NCBI GenBank assembly: GCA_963795935.1
Contig: CAWCJO010000031.1
Location: 1 to 64,000 of the forward strand
Direction of reading: 5' to 3'
Length of the DNA: 64,000 bases
From: JAICMB01 sp963795935
GTDB taxonomy: Bacteria > Acidobacteriota > Terriglobia > Bryobacterales > Bryobacteraceae
A program made the position numbers and the translations under genes. Shown here one piece after another: positions 1 through 9,191 of this stretch. The number at the start of each line of letters is the position of its first letter. Within the stretch, counting starts at the first letter, position 1. Below the pieces are notes generated by a model. The model did no database searches. It was not told the DNA's origin and saw nothing but the letters and a program-made list of their open reading frames with translations.

Positions 1-2175
1 AACCGCCATAACGAACTCCTCGCCCCTGGGTTGCAGCCGGCGGATAGCGTTATTAAAGTCAAAATAGCCTGTGAGTGCGTTGGCAGGGCCGTCCACATCG
101 GGATCGGAATCGGCCACGAACACGTTGCCGGCGCTGTCCACGGCGAGGCCTGAGGGATCTGACATCTGGGCGTTGGTGGCGAGCCCACCGTCTCCGCTGT
201 AACCGTATGTACCGTTTCCCGCAATCGTGGTGACGATGTTTCCGGCGGAAATCTTCTGTACTTGCCAAGGGTTCGCCTCTCCGATGAACACGTCGCCGGC
301 TTTGTCCACGGCGACACAGATGGGGCCACCGATCGCCGCGTTAGATCCCTCGCCTGCGATTGTCGAGATAGTTCCCGCGGTCGAAACCTTCCGGATGCGG
401 GAGTTATCGACGAGATAAAGGTTGCCGGTGGTATCCACGGCGATGCCCTCCAAACCGTCTAATTCGGCATTTATCGCGGGGCCGCCGTCGCCAGAAAAGC
501 CCCGGATACCGTTACCGGCAACTGTCGTGACGATCCCGCTGGCCGATACTCGGCGCACGTGATAGGCGGAGCTCGCGCCAACGAAGTAGCTGTCGGCAAA
601 ATAAAGGTTGCCCGCTGCATCCGCCGCCAATCCGGAGATGTCGGCAATTTGCGCCGCCGATGCCGGTCCGCCATCGCCGGAAAAGCCTTCCTGGCCATTA
701 CCCACGACCGTACTGATTACCCCGATATTCGAGACCTTTCGGATGCGCCAATTGCCGGCGTCCGCGAAGAAGAGATTGCCCGCCGCGTCCAAGGCCACGG
801 CCTGGGGGATGCTCAATTGCGCGCTCGTAGCGGCGCCGCCGTCGCCGGAGAAACCGAAAACGCCCGTTCCGGCGATGGTCGTGATCGTGCCGTCGGTTAA
901 TACCTTACGAATACGAGCGCCGTCGGGAAAATAGAGATTGCCCGCGGTATCGACAGCGAGATCGCCCGTCCCGGACAGTACCAGTTGTACGGCGGTAGCG
1001 GGTTCACCATCGTCATCGCGGCCCGGTAGCGGCGCCACATTGCCATTGCCGGCGATCACAGTAAAGCTGCCAGGGGCGTTCATCTTCACAATCTCGCCGT
1101 CGAGACCCATAAACAGGTTCCCAGCGGCATCTGTCGCCAAGGCGCCGGGAGTCCCTGCCAAAAGCACAGGTGGCGGGGGTCCCTCTTCTTCGCCGCCTCC
1201 CGCGACCGTAGTCATGATGCCGCCGGAAACTTCGAGCAGACTGGGGTTATAAAAAGGACGATCTCCTCCACCCTCAAAGCCGAGGTCCCCAATAAAAAGA
1301 TTGCCGGCGTTATCGACTGCAACGGTCCCGGGCGCAACGAGGTAAGCAGCGGTCGCGGATACGGCATTGGTTGGCAATATCGCGCCGCCGCCCGCCACGA
1401 TAACGCCGCTCCCGTCCTGAGAGACCTTGATAAAGCGGCGATTTCCCAGGTCCACGATATACAGGTTGCCGGCGCTGTCCAGCGTCAATGCGGTTGCGCC
1501 GTCGATCGGCAAGCCGGTCGCGACACTGTTGATGATGCCGCTCGCCGAAACCTTCCGCACATGCGAAATGTTCGTTTGAGCCTCCACGTAATTGTTGTCG
1601 CCGATATAAAAGTCGCCGGCCGCGTCGACGGCGACGCTAGTGGGATTCCCCAGTTGGGCCTCCACCGCCGGTCCTCCATCGCCGGAGAAGCCGGAAATGC
1701 CCGCGCCGGCGACGGTCGTGATGATGCCCGCCGGCGTGACTTTTCGAATGCGGTAGTTGGCGCTGTCCGCTATGAAAAGGTCGCCCGCGCCATTCAAGGC
1801 CAGACCGGCGGGTTCGTTCAGTTGCGCAGTATTAGCGGGTCCGCCGTCACCGTAGAAGCCCCGACGGGCGTTCCCAGCGACAAGGTTGATGGAGCCGCTT
1901 GCGTCCAATTTAAATACGCAATTTCCGCTTGAAAAAAAGACATTGCCAAGGGCATCGATAGCGATTCCGCCGGGACCGCTGATCGATGTAGCGGCGGGAG
2001 TCGGGGTTACCGGGGGCCCGCCACCGGCGACAGTTGAAATTGTATACACCTGCGCTGGACAGACTGAGCATGCGGTCAGGAACAGAGCTGTCCCAAATCG
2101 CGGCAGGGGCGGCGCAAAATGCCTCACAAATCGCAGCGCCGGGCGGCGCAAACGCAGGAAACAAGATTGCTTCAT
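1..2175 (-). CDS. Secreted NHL-repeat beta-propeller protein (3' end outside window)
   Basis: The minus strand is open from an ATG at 2175 to the left edge, 725 codons with no stop. The N-terminus is basic and then hydrophobic, ending in CPAQ, which suggests a signal peptide or lipoprotein-like export signal. The rest is built from repeated units of the type GDGGPA...A.L..P.G.AVD..GNLY.AD..N.RIRKV...G.I.TVAG, the signature of NHL repeats that fold into a beta-propeller. At least ten units are visible. The family is common in acidobacterial genomes, is usually secreted, and is rarely assigned a substrate, so I give no catalytic role. It is the last visible gene of a minus-strand run that begins with the hydrolase at 6441; the gap to the upstream gene is 57 bases. 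Confidence 0.85.
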   Translation of the reverse strand, partial: MKQSCFLRLRRPALRFVRHFAPPLPRFGTALFLTACSVCPAQVYTISTVAGGGPPVTPTPAATSISGPGGIAIDALGNVFFSSGNCVFKLDASGSINLVAGNARRGFYGDGGPANTAQLNEPAGLALNGAGDLFIADSANYRIRKVTPAGIITTVAGAGISGFSGDGGPAVEAQLGNPTSVAVDAAGDFYIGDNNYVEAQTNISHVRKVSASGIINSVATGLPIDGATALTLDSAGNLYIVDLGNRRFIKVSQDGSGVIVAGGGAILPTNAVSATAAYLVAPGTVAVDNAGNLFIGDLGFEGGGDRPFYNPSLLEVSGGIMTTVAGGGEEEGPPPPVLLAGTPGALATDAAGNLFMGLDGEIVKMNAPGSFTVIAGNGNVAPLPGRDDDGEPATAVQLVLSGTGDLAVDTAGNLYFPDGARIRKVLTDGTITTIAGTGVFGFSGDGGAATSAQLSIPQAVALDAAGNLFFADAGNWRIRKVSNIGVISTVVGNGQEGFSGDGGPASAAQIADISGLAADAAGNLYFADSYFVGASSAYHVRRVSASGIVTTVAGNGIRGFSGDGGPAINAELDGLEGIAVDTTGNLYLVDNSRIRKVSTAGTISTIAGEGSNAAIGGPICVAVDKAGDVFIGEANPWQVQKISAGNIVTTIAGNGTYGYSGDGGLATNAQMSDPSGLAVDSAGNVFVADSDPDVDGPANALTGYFDFNNAIRRLQPRGEEFVMAV
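470..1870. repeat. DNA-level repeat units of the NHL propeller
   Basis: On the plus strand a motif close to ggtccgccgtcgccggagaa recurs near 481, 664, 832, 1669 and 1838. Spacings are about 170-185 bases or a multiple, which is the length of one coding repeat. This indicates internal tandem duplication of propeller blades rather than an independent repeat element. Confidence 0.6.
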
Positions 2176-2232
2176 GTCCGGTGGGTTGAGTTGAGCAATT
2201 TGTCTGCCGAGAATCGGCGGCGATCGGTGAGA

Positions 2233-3544
2233 CTACGAGCCGGACGCCAGCGTGAAGTCGCCTTGACGAGTTCCGGCAACGATATGCCAAGAGGGCTTCA
2301 GTTCGAGCGTCCATCCATCGCCTTTGATGCTACTGCCGCCAACAAATTGAGGGGCCGTAACGATGACCGCGCTCCAGTTCGATTTCATAAGCGCCCCCTT
2401 GGTTGCCTCCAACACCCCCCAATCGTCGGAGATCCGCAGATTCGGGTAGACGGTTCCATAATCTCCCAGGGGTTGAAGATTTCTGGGGTCGAACTGCACG
2501 CGCATATGCTGGAAGCGAATAATGAGCACGGGACCATCGATGAATTCCGCACGGTAGCGTGCGATGATCTCTTGCCGCTTGGCTTCGCGCGCTGTCTCGG
2601 TAGCGCGAAGGATCGGACCACCGTACCCGGCGGCTCGCTGTTCCGCGGCTTGTTGCAGATTGGCGGGCAGCGCGATGTGGAGAGCATTCCGCAGTAACAC
2701 GTCAAAACCATCGCCGGCTCTTAACTCCCGCCGCCATTCTGGAGCGTAGCGGTCAAGCAGCAAGCCATAAGCAGGTCCCGTGGCGTAGGCGAAGGAGCGG
2801 ACGAAGGTGGGGTCGTTTATGTGGACGGCAAGATCGTTCAAAGCAAGCTTGATCCGCTCTTGTGTTGTTGGGCTTGCGATTCGCACACCGGTGTACTCGG
2901 CCAATCCTTCATTCAACTCCAGCGCTTGTTCGCGGGCGGCGGCGTTGGGAAACAGTCTGTATCGCTCCGCGCGAAAGAGAACGGCATCGGCCGCCGCGTT
3001 CTTTCGCCCCTCGGACGTAGGGGCTTCAAGAGGCTCGCGCAAGCGCTCTCCATTCCAGTTGCAGGTAGTAGCGCCCGTCGAGCGTGTCGAGATGGACGTT
3101 CTCTCCAGCTTTTATTTTCGGAAGATTGAGTTGGTCCTGGATGCCGTGAAAGAGTTCGTGCGCAATCAATGTATCGCGCTTGTGTTTGTCATCGGGAAGC
3201 CGCCACTGCATCTGTGTCCAGCGGACGCCCGACCATTCCACCGCCGTGTTCGCAATATTCTGATCCGTAGGCAGAGAGCCCACGAAGACGCTATCTTCGG
3301 ATTTTAGGATTCCGTACGCATCCGCACGACTCGCGACGATGGACCGGGTTTGGGGATCGACGAACATGATTGGCCCGCAAAGCGATACGCCCCAAAGTCG
3401 ACCGCCATCGGCCTGGCAAAGAGATTGCGCCTCAGCGAAGTACTTCCGCGCGGTTTCAATCGGGATTGGTTGAGGCGTCTGTGCCGAAGTAACAAGCGAA
3501 ACCATCGCTGCCCACCCCGCCCACGTTGTCGCGCGGAAAGCCAC
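2233..3544 (-). pseudogene. Secreted HExxH (gluzincin-like) metallopeptidase, split by a frameshift
   Basis: Two overlapping minus-strand reading frames form one protein of about 436 residues. The upstream part (GTG start at 3544, stop near 3026) has a signal-like N-terminus and the zinc motif HELFH, followed by QLEWRALARAS and a stop. The downstream frame, open from 3042 to 2233, continues with a segment holding NEGLAEYTG, which fits the third zinc ligand of gluzincin peptidases (HExxH...NExxAE). Removing one base in the GCGC-rich stretch at 3026-3042 joins the frames. The start lies 1 base from the stop of the epimerase gene, so it is in the same operon. The family is unnamed to me; substrate unknown. 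Whether the break is real or an assembly error cannot be decided from the sequence. Confidence 0.7.
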
Positions 3545-3545
3545 G

Positions 3546-4661
3546 CTATTTTGACGCGGAGAAGCGATAGACGGTAGTCTGGTGGAACCTTTGGCCAGGC
3601 TTCAGCTCGGTGGTGGGGAACGAGGGATGATTCGGGGAATCGGGATAGTGCTGCGTTTCGAGGCATAGCGCGTAGCGGTGGCCGTAGGCCTTGCCGTCTT
3701 TGCCGCGGAATTTCCCATCGAGAAAATTGCCGCTATAGAACTGGATGCCGGGTTGCGTGGTGAGAACTTCCATGATGCGGCCGGTGGCGGGCGCGGTCAC
3801 GCGGGCGGCGAGCCGCAGGCCGGAGCCGTCGAGAACAAAGTTGTGGTCGTAACCTTTGCCTAGCTTCAACTGCTCGTTGTCGTCGTTGATGCGCTTCCCG
3901 ATTACGGTGGATTTTCTGAAATCGAAGGGCGTCCCCGCGACGGCGCGCAGTTCGCCTGTCGGAATGAGACCGGAATCCACGGGAGTGAAGCGGTTGGCCT
4001 CGATCATGATCTCGTGGTCGAGAATGTCGCCGTTCCCTTGACCTTTCAGATTGAAGTAAGAATGGTTCGTCAGATTGAGAACGGTGTCCTTATCGGTTGT
4101 GGCGGAGTAATCGATGCGCAACTCGTTATTCGCGTTTAGAGCGTAGACGACGGTCACGGAAAGATTGCCGGGATAGCCTTCCTCGCCGTCTTTGCTGAGG
4201 TACTTGAGCTCGAGCGAGCCGTTGGGGAGATCACGAGCAGTCCAAACGCGCTTGTCGAAGCCTTTCGTGCCGCCGTGCAGGCTATTGTCGCCGTCGTTTT
4301 TAGGGACGTGATATTCAACGCCGTCGAGCTTGAATTGCGCGTGCGCGATGCGATTGGCATAACGGCCGACCAGCGCTCCGAAGTACGGCTCGCCGGGTTG
4401 CAGGTAGCCGTCGAGATTGTCAAAGCCGAGGACGATGTCGTCCATGTGGCCGGCGCGGTCCGGAGCGAGCAGGCGCACCAGGATGCCGCCGTAGTTGGTG
4501 ACTTGCGCCTGCATACCGCGGTGATTGGTGAGAGTGTATAGATCGATGACTTGGCCGTCCGGCATTTTGCCGAAGGGAGATTTCTTTAAACCGGCGCTGG
4601 TGTCCGCGGCGCTCATGATTCCCATGATGGCAAGCAGGCAGGCGAGTTGGCGGAGCATCAT
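3546..4661 (-). CDS. Secreted aldose 1-epimerase (mutarotase)
   Basis: A 371-residue galactose-mutarotase-like protein that interconverts alpha and beta anomers of hexoses. Visible family motifs are NYGGILV near residue 57, GRYANRIA, SLHGG, the catalytic-His region NHSYFNL and the catalytic-Glu region LETQHYPDSPNHP near the C-terminus. The N-terminus (MMLRQLACLLAIMGIMSAADTS) is a signal peptide, so it acts in the periplasm or outside, unlike cytoplasmic GalM. It lies 25 bases downstream of the glycoside hydrolase and 1 base upstream of the peptidase, consistent with an extracellular sugar-processing operon. Family assignment is firm; the exact sugar is unknown. Confidence 0.9.
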   Translation of the reverse strand: MMLRQLACLLAIMGIMSAADTSAGLKKSPFGKMPDGQVIDLYTLTNHRGMQAQVTNYGGILVRLLAPDRAGHMDDIVLGFDNLDGYLQPGEPYFGALVGRYANRIAHAQFKLDGVEYHVPKNDGDNSLHGGTKGFDKRVWTARDLPNGSLELKYLSKDGEEGYPGNLSVTVVYALNANNELRIDYSATTDKDTVLNLTNHSYFNLKGQGNGDILDHEIMIEANRFTPVDSGLIPTGELRAVAGTPFDFRKSTVIGKRINDDNEQLKLGKGYDHNFVLDGSGLRLAARVTAPATGRIMEVLTTQPGIQFYSGNFLDGKFRGKDGKAYGHRYALCLETQHYPDSPNHPSFPTTELKPGQRFHQTTVYRFSASK

Positions 4662-4686
4662 GCTCCATTATGAACGCTGAAGGCGA

Positions 4687-6441
4687 TTAACGCGCTACCC
4701 GCGCAACGTTAGAGTAGGCGGACTCGCCGTTGGCGTTCATGGCCCGCACGCGGTAACACATCATGGATGCGCCCGGCTCGCCGCTGCCGGTAAATTCGGT
4801 TGACGCCGGTTTTGTGGCAATGCGCTCCCAAGGGCCGGTATTCCCTACGCGCCGCTCGATTGCAACCTTGGTTGCGCCGCCGCCGTGCATTTCCCAACGC
4901 AACGCCACGCCGCTGGCGGAAGAGCGCGCGGTCAAATCGCTGGGAGCTTCCGGCAGCAGCGGCCAATTGAAGTAGCTGGCATCGGCGATGGCCAGAACAC
5001 TGTCGCGTACGGGCACCGCCTCCAGCGCACCATTGGTTCCCGACTTCCATTGCAGCGGCGTAATTTCACCGGAGACAACATCGACCAGAACAGGATTGAC
5101 GATTCCGGAGTTTTTCAAGGTCAAGTTGACGGTGAGCGGAGCGAAGGCGCCACCCGGAATGCTGTGCGCCGCGGCCCAGTAGGCGATAATCGCTTTCCCG
5201 TTAGCATTGCGGAAACCATAGTGCAGGAACTCCGCGTGGCCCCTTCGCCGCAGATCCGGAATGGCCGAGGCCTCAATGCCAATCGAGGGATCGAGGCGCG
5301 TGTCCGAGAATAGCGCGTTGGTGTTCTGCAGCGAATAAAATACCGGGCGAGGCGTGAAATCGTCGGGCAGGTTGCGGAAGCCGTGAATAAGGCCGAAATC
5401 GTCGTACTCGTTTCCATCCACGCCGGCCGTCAACAACCAAACGAACGTCCGAACGCCCGCCGCGAGATTGTAGATAAGCCCGCGAGGGATGTATTTGGCC
5501 TGCACGGATTCGTCGGACCCGATCCAGGAAGGGATGGAATTGAACTCATCGTCCCAGAATTCAATATCTTTGCGTATTCCTGGATAGCTGCGTACGAGAT
5601 TGCGGAGCTTCGTGGGCGTTTCGGCTCCGTAGGCGCCCGCGTCCATCGACTCCGGATTGAGATTTTGTCCATAACCGGGGTACGTGTGATAGGCGAAGAT
5701 ATCGATTTGCGAGGCGCACTGGCACGCATCGAGGGCGCGCTTGGCCCAATCGCTGATCGGATCCGCTTGGCCGCCATAGATCACCTTCGCGGTGGGATCT
5801 TCCTGGTGCACCGCCGGAGCGAAGGCCTTCAACAGGTGTCCATATTCTTCCGGATTCCCATGCGGGTTCCAATATCCGATGTCCTGCTCATTCCATAAAG
5901 CGTAGTAGTGAATCCGGCCGCGAAAGTGGTTCACCATCCATCTCACATAGCGGATGAAAGCCGTAATCTCGGCGGGCGATTTGGGCGGCCAGAAAACGGA
6001 ATTTATGCTGCGGTCGTCGTTGTGGAAGCTGCCGGGCTCGGGCGTGATCTGGTCCGGTTTTTTGCCATTGGGACCGGTATACATGGGATTGCCATACATC
6101 AACTGGACCTGAACGTTCACGCCGTTCTCAATTAACGAGTTGACGTAGTCGTCGACTTCGGGCGCGACCGCAAAGACGCCGCGCTTCTGTTCCACCCAAT
6201 CCCAACTGGTCGGGTCGGAACTGTTCTCATATTGCCCGATGCGGATCCAACTGACGCCGGCGTCGAACATGCGCGTCCACCACCAGCGGTTCCAGGGCAG
6301 GTAAGGCTCCCGCGGCAGGTCGGAATTGATTCCGAATCCGCTGTGAATTTGCGACGATCGCTTGGGGGGGACATGGGTCGGGACGTTGGCCGTGGGACTT
6401 TGCGCAACGGCAGGAAGCAGCGCAAGAGCCAGGGCTGCCAT
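4687..6441 (-). CDS. Secreted glycoside hydrolase (clan GH-A-like TIM barrel) with C-terminal Fn3-like domain
   Basis: A protein of 584 residues if started at the ATG at 6441, where MAALALALLPAVAQS makes a clean signal peptide; the frame stays open to 6528 but that extension is not signal-like. The barrel contains WNEQDIGYW, matching the acid/base Asn-Glu pair of clan GH-A, and later EFWDDEFNS, whose Glu is a candidate nucleophile. Overall it resembles GH39/GH5-type enzymes but I cannot assign a family. The last 90 residues (PSDLTARSSASGVALRWE...) look like a fibronectin type III domain, common in secreted polysaccharide hydrolases. First gene of the minus-strand operon with the mutarotase downstream, so a role in glycan breakdown followed by anomer conversion is likely. 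Confidence 0.75.
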   Translation of the reverse strand: MAALALALLPAVAQSPTANVPTHVPPKRSSQIHSGFGINSDLPREPYLPWNRWWWTRMFDAGVSWIRIGQYENSSDPTSWDWVEQKRGVFAVAPEVDDYVNSLIENGVNVQVQLMYGNPMYTGPNGKKPDQITPEPGSFHNDDRSINSVFWPPKSPAEITAFIRYVRWMVNHFRGRIHYYALWNEQDIGYWNPHGNPEEYGHLLKAFAPAVHQEDPTAKVIYGGQADPISDWAKRALDACQCASQIDIFAYHTYPGYGQNLNPESMDAGAYGAETPTKLRNLVRSYPGIRKDIEFWDDEFNSIPSWIGSDESVQAKYIPRGLIYNLAAGVRTFVWLLTAGVDGNEYDDFGLIHGFRNLPDDFTPRPVFYSLQNTNALFSDTRLDPSIGIEASAIPDLRRRGHAEFLHYGFRNANGKAIIAYWAAAHSIPGGAFAPLTVNLTLKNSGIVNPVLVDVVSGEITPLQWKSGTNGALEAVPVRDSVLAIADASYFNWPLLPEAPSDLTARSSASGVALRWEMHGGGATKVAIERRVGNTGPWERIATKPASTEFTGSGEPGASMMCYRVRAMNANGESAYSNVARVAR

Positions 6442-6613
6442 TATTTCGGAAGTTGGCCGGAACTGCAAATCGCTAGTATACTGCGACTCGCGCGGGCCGG
6501 AGTTGCATTCTTCGAACCGTTCGCGCACTATTGTGATCGATCAGCTTCCTATTCAAAAAGTCATGGAATCACACGCGGCCATGCGGGTTCGAGCCATTAT
6601 CCTAGAATGAGTC

Positions 6614-7840
6614 ATGCGCTTGTGGTGCCTGCCGCTGTTCTGTTTGATTGCATCCGCGGCCGAGTATAGCGCGGGAGTCGCGCGCGTCGACATCACCCCG
6701 CCGGTGGGTCATGAAATGGGCGGGTACTCGGCGCGCAAACATGGCTCGACCGGCATTCACGATCCGCTGTACGCCACCGTGCTGGTGATCCAATCCGGCG
6801 ATAACAGCATCGCGCTGGTGACTTGCGATCTGCGATCGTTTGTATCGACGCGGGTCGGCGAGTTGGCGAAACAGCGGTTCGGCATCAAGAACACGCTGAT
6901 CGACGTTGCGCACGACCACTCCGGGCCGCTGACATGGGAATTACGAAGCCCTTGGTATGCGCAGGCCGAGGACAAGATGGTGGAAGCGATCGGCGAGGCG
7001 AAGAAAGCGCTGTTTCCCGCCACGCTTGAGGTTTCCACGGGGAAGATTTACCTGGGCCACAACCGGCGTAAAATCATCGACGGAAAAGGCGTGATGTGGT
7101 GGCGTAACGCCGAGGAGTTGCCGTCGCACCCTGTCGATCCCACCGTAAACGTCCTGCAAGTGAAGGATGAGCAGGGAAAGACGCGCGCCGTGCTGGTGAA
7201 TTACGCCTGCCATCCCTCCGTGCTTGGACCCGAAAACTACGAGTATTCCGCCGATTATCCCGGCGCCATGAAGCGCGCCATCGAAGCGGCGATCCCCGGC
7301 GCGACCGCTTTGTTCATTCAAGGCGCCGCGGGCGATATCAATCCTTATCACGACAAAGAACCCGTCGCCACCGAATTTCAAGCCGTGGAGGCAATGGGGC
7401 AAGCGCTGGGAAAATATGTCGTCTCTATTTTGGGGAAGACGAAGCCGGTGACAGGACCCCTGCGCACGTATTCCGAGGTGCTCGACGTAAAGAATCGCTG
7501 GCATTCCAACGAGACGATTCCAATCGGTTGGACAGCGGGAGCATTTGGCGATTCATTTTGCTTCGCGGCGCTGCCGGGCGAACCCTTCGTGGAATTTCAG
7601 ATGATGTTTCGCGAGAAGGCGGAGTGCGCCAGTTCCATGGTGTTCGGCTATTCGTACTCGGTCGGAGGCGCTTGGGCGGGTTACATTCCGACCATTTTGG
7701 CGTCGGTCCAGGGTGGCTACGGCGCGGATTACAACACGACAGTCGCGGTGGGCACTGGCGAACGGCTGATCGATCGCGCCGTAGTGAAGCTATTTGAACT
7801 GCGCGGGCTGCTGAAAGATTTGCCGGACCCGAGGTACTAA
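6614..7840 (+). CDS. Ceramidase-fold hydrolase 1 (PF04734-like)
   Basis: A 408-residue secreted protein (signal MRLWCLPLFCLIASAAEYS) related to the N-terminal catalytic domain of neutral/alkaline non-lysosomal ceramidases. Landmarks are DITPPVGHEMGGY (family start), HDHSGP at 100-105, ACHPSVLGPEN with His200, GEPFVEFQ with Glu323, and GYIPT with Tyr357; these match the two His, Glu and Tyr zinc ligands described for the Pseudomonas aeruginosa enzyme. The amidase motif GDVSPN, whose Ser is essential in the studied enzymes, is replaced by GDINPY (Asn243). The protein also lacks the long C-terminal domain of classical ceramidases (about 650 residues). Substrate is therefore open; ceramide is not proven. 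The stop overlaps the next ATG by one base. Confidence 0.8.
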   Translation: MRLWCLPLFCLIASAAEYSAGVARVDITPPVGHEMGGYSARKHGSTGIHDPLYATVLVIQSGDNSIALVTCDLRSFVSTRVGELAKQRFGIKNTLIDVAHDHSGPLTWELRSPWYAQAEDKMVEAIGEAKKALFPATLEVSTGKIYLGHNRRKIIDGKGVMWWRNAEELPSHPVDPTVNVLQVKDEQGKTRAVLVNYACHPSVLGPENYEYSADYPGAMKRAIEAAIPGATALFIQGAAGDINPYHDKEPVATEFQAVEAMGQALGKYVVSILGKTKPVTGPLRTYSEVLDVKNRWHSNETIPIGWTAGAFGDSFCFAALPGEPFVEFQMMFREKAECASSMVFGYSYSVGGAWAGYIPTILASVQGGYGADYNTTVAVGTGERLIDRAVVKLFELRGLLKDLPDPRY

Positions 7841-9186
7841 TGCGGACATTGATTTTGATTGCTGTTGCGATGACGCCGCCATTGGGAGCGGCGCAATTGC
7901 GAGCGGGCATCGCAAAGGCGGACCTCGACCCGCCGCTCGGCATTCCGATGGCGGGATATGGCGCGAGGCGTCTGGCAAAAGGCACGCTCGATCCGATTGA
8001 GGCCCGCGTGCTGGCCCTCTCCGACGGAAACCGCACGATCGCGTTTGTGACGCTGGATCTGTGCTTCACGTTCGACGAGAAAGTGATGGACCAGATTCGG
8101 AGCGACGTGCGGGGGGCCGTTGACGAAGTGATCTTTCATGCTTCGCACACCCACTCGGGCCCGACGTATTCCGAAGCTCCCGACGCGCTGCAACACGCCG
8201 TTCCCCGCATGGTAGGCGCGATTGAGGCGGCGGCGAAATCGATGCAGCCGGTGCGGATCGGCAATGGTTGGGGTCAGACTTACATTGGGTTCAACCGGCG
8301 CTACATCGAACTGGACGGCTCCGTGCAAATGTTTTGGCGCAACGAGCCGAAAGTACCCACGATTATGGCAGTCGATCCGACCGTCGGCGTCATCCGCATC
8401 GATCGCAACGATGGAACACCTCTCGCGGTTCTGGTAAATTACGCTTGTCATCCGGTCGTGCTGGGACCGGAAAGCATGGTTTACTCGGCAGATTATCCGA
8501 GCGCAATGCGGCGCACGGTGGAGCAGGCCATGGGACATGCATCGATGGCATTTTTTCTGCAGGGCGCGACGGGCGATATCAATCCCTTTTACGATAAGAC
8601 GCCGCCCATCGAAGATGCTGTCGCCGTGATGAGGGAGACCGGGGAAAAGCTTGGCCGGGAAGCGTCGCGCGTGGCCGCGACGATCGATACCCGCGCGGCG
8701 GCGAACGCTCAGATCCAGACGAAAACCGTGGTGCTGACCGTCGACAACCGCTGGAACACCGAAAAGCTTGAGGCGGCGCTGCAGGCGCGTTATCACACTA
8801 CCTCCGGGATTGCCCGGCGTCTGCTGGTGAAAGAGATGAAGGCGCCGGTGACAACTTTGCTGCTGAACCTGGGCTCGCCCAATCGGGACCTGGTATTTGT
8901 TGGTTTTTCGGGCGAGCCGTTTGTCGAATTTCAGATGGAGTTGCGTACCAAGAGTCCCATTCCGAACTCGTTTCTGATTGGTTACACGAATGGCTATTTC
9001 GCCTATCTGCCGACCATTGCGGCGGCGGTGCGGGGCGGTTACGGCGCTAATTCGTCGGTGAATCCCACCGCGGTCGGGACGGGAGAGCGCATGTTCAACA
9101 CCGGCCTGATCTCGATTTACGAACTGCTGGGAATGCTTTCGGAGACTCCGGGGAAGCCGCGCGAGTTGGCGCCCAGTCCGCAGTAA
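7840..9186 (+). CDS. Ceramidase-fold hydrolase 2 (PF04734-like)
   Basis: A 448-residue paralogue of the preceding gene, with its ATG sharing the last base of that gene's TAA, so translation is probably coupled. The N-terminus is a signal peptide. Motifs in order: DPPLGIPMAGYGAR, ASHTHSGP near 101-108, ACHPVVLGPES near 202, GDINPF with Asn248 where ceramidases have Ser, GEPFVEFQ and the FAYLPT Tyr. All predicted zinc ligands are kept while the serine is lost, as in its neighbours. It ends 5 bases before the stop of the convergent aminotransferase gene. Role inferred as a secreted zinc hydrolase of an amide-type substrate; the substrate is unknown. Confidence 0.8.
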   Translation: MRTLILIAVAMTPPLGAAQLRAGIAKADLDPPLGIPMAGYGARRLAKGTLDPIEARVLALSDGNRTIAFVTLDLCFTFDEKVMDQIRSDVRGAVDEVIFHASHTHSGPTYSEAPDALQHAVPRMVGAIEAAAKSMQPVRIGNGWGQTYIGFNRRYIELDGSVQMFWRNEPKVPTIMAVDPTVGVIRIDRNDGTPLAVLVNYACHPVVLGPESMVYSADYPSAMRRTVEQAMGHASMAFFLQGATGDINPFYDKTPPIEDAVAVMRETGEKLGREASRVAATIDTRAAANAQIQTKTVVLTVDNRWNTEKLEAALQARYHTTSGIARRLLVKEMKAPVTTLLLNLGSPNRDLVFVGFSGEPFVEFQMELRTKSPIPNSFLIGYTNGYFAYLPTIAAAVRGGYGANSSVNPTAVGTGERMFNTGLISIYELLGMLSETPGKPRELAPSPQ

Positions 9187-9191
9187 ATCGG

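Noticed and set aside
6580..6605. GGTTCGAGCC resembling a tRNA T-arm
   Set aside because: No acceptor stem, anticodon arm or CCA end can be built around it.
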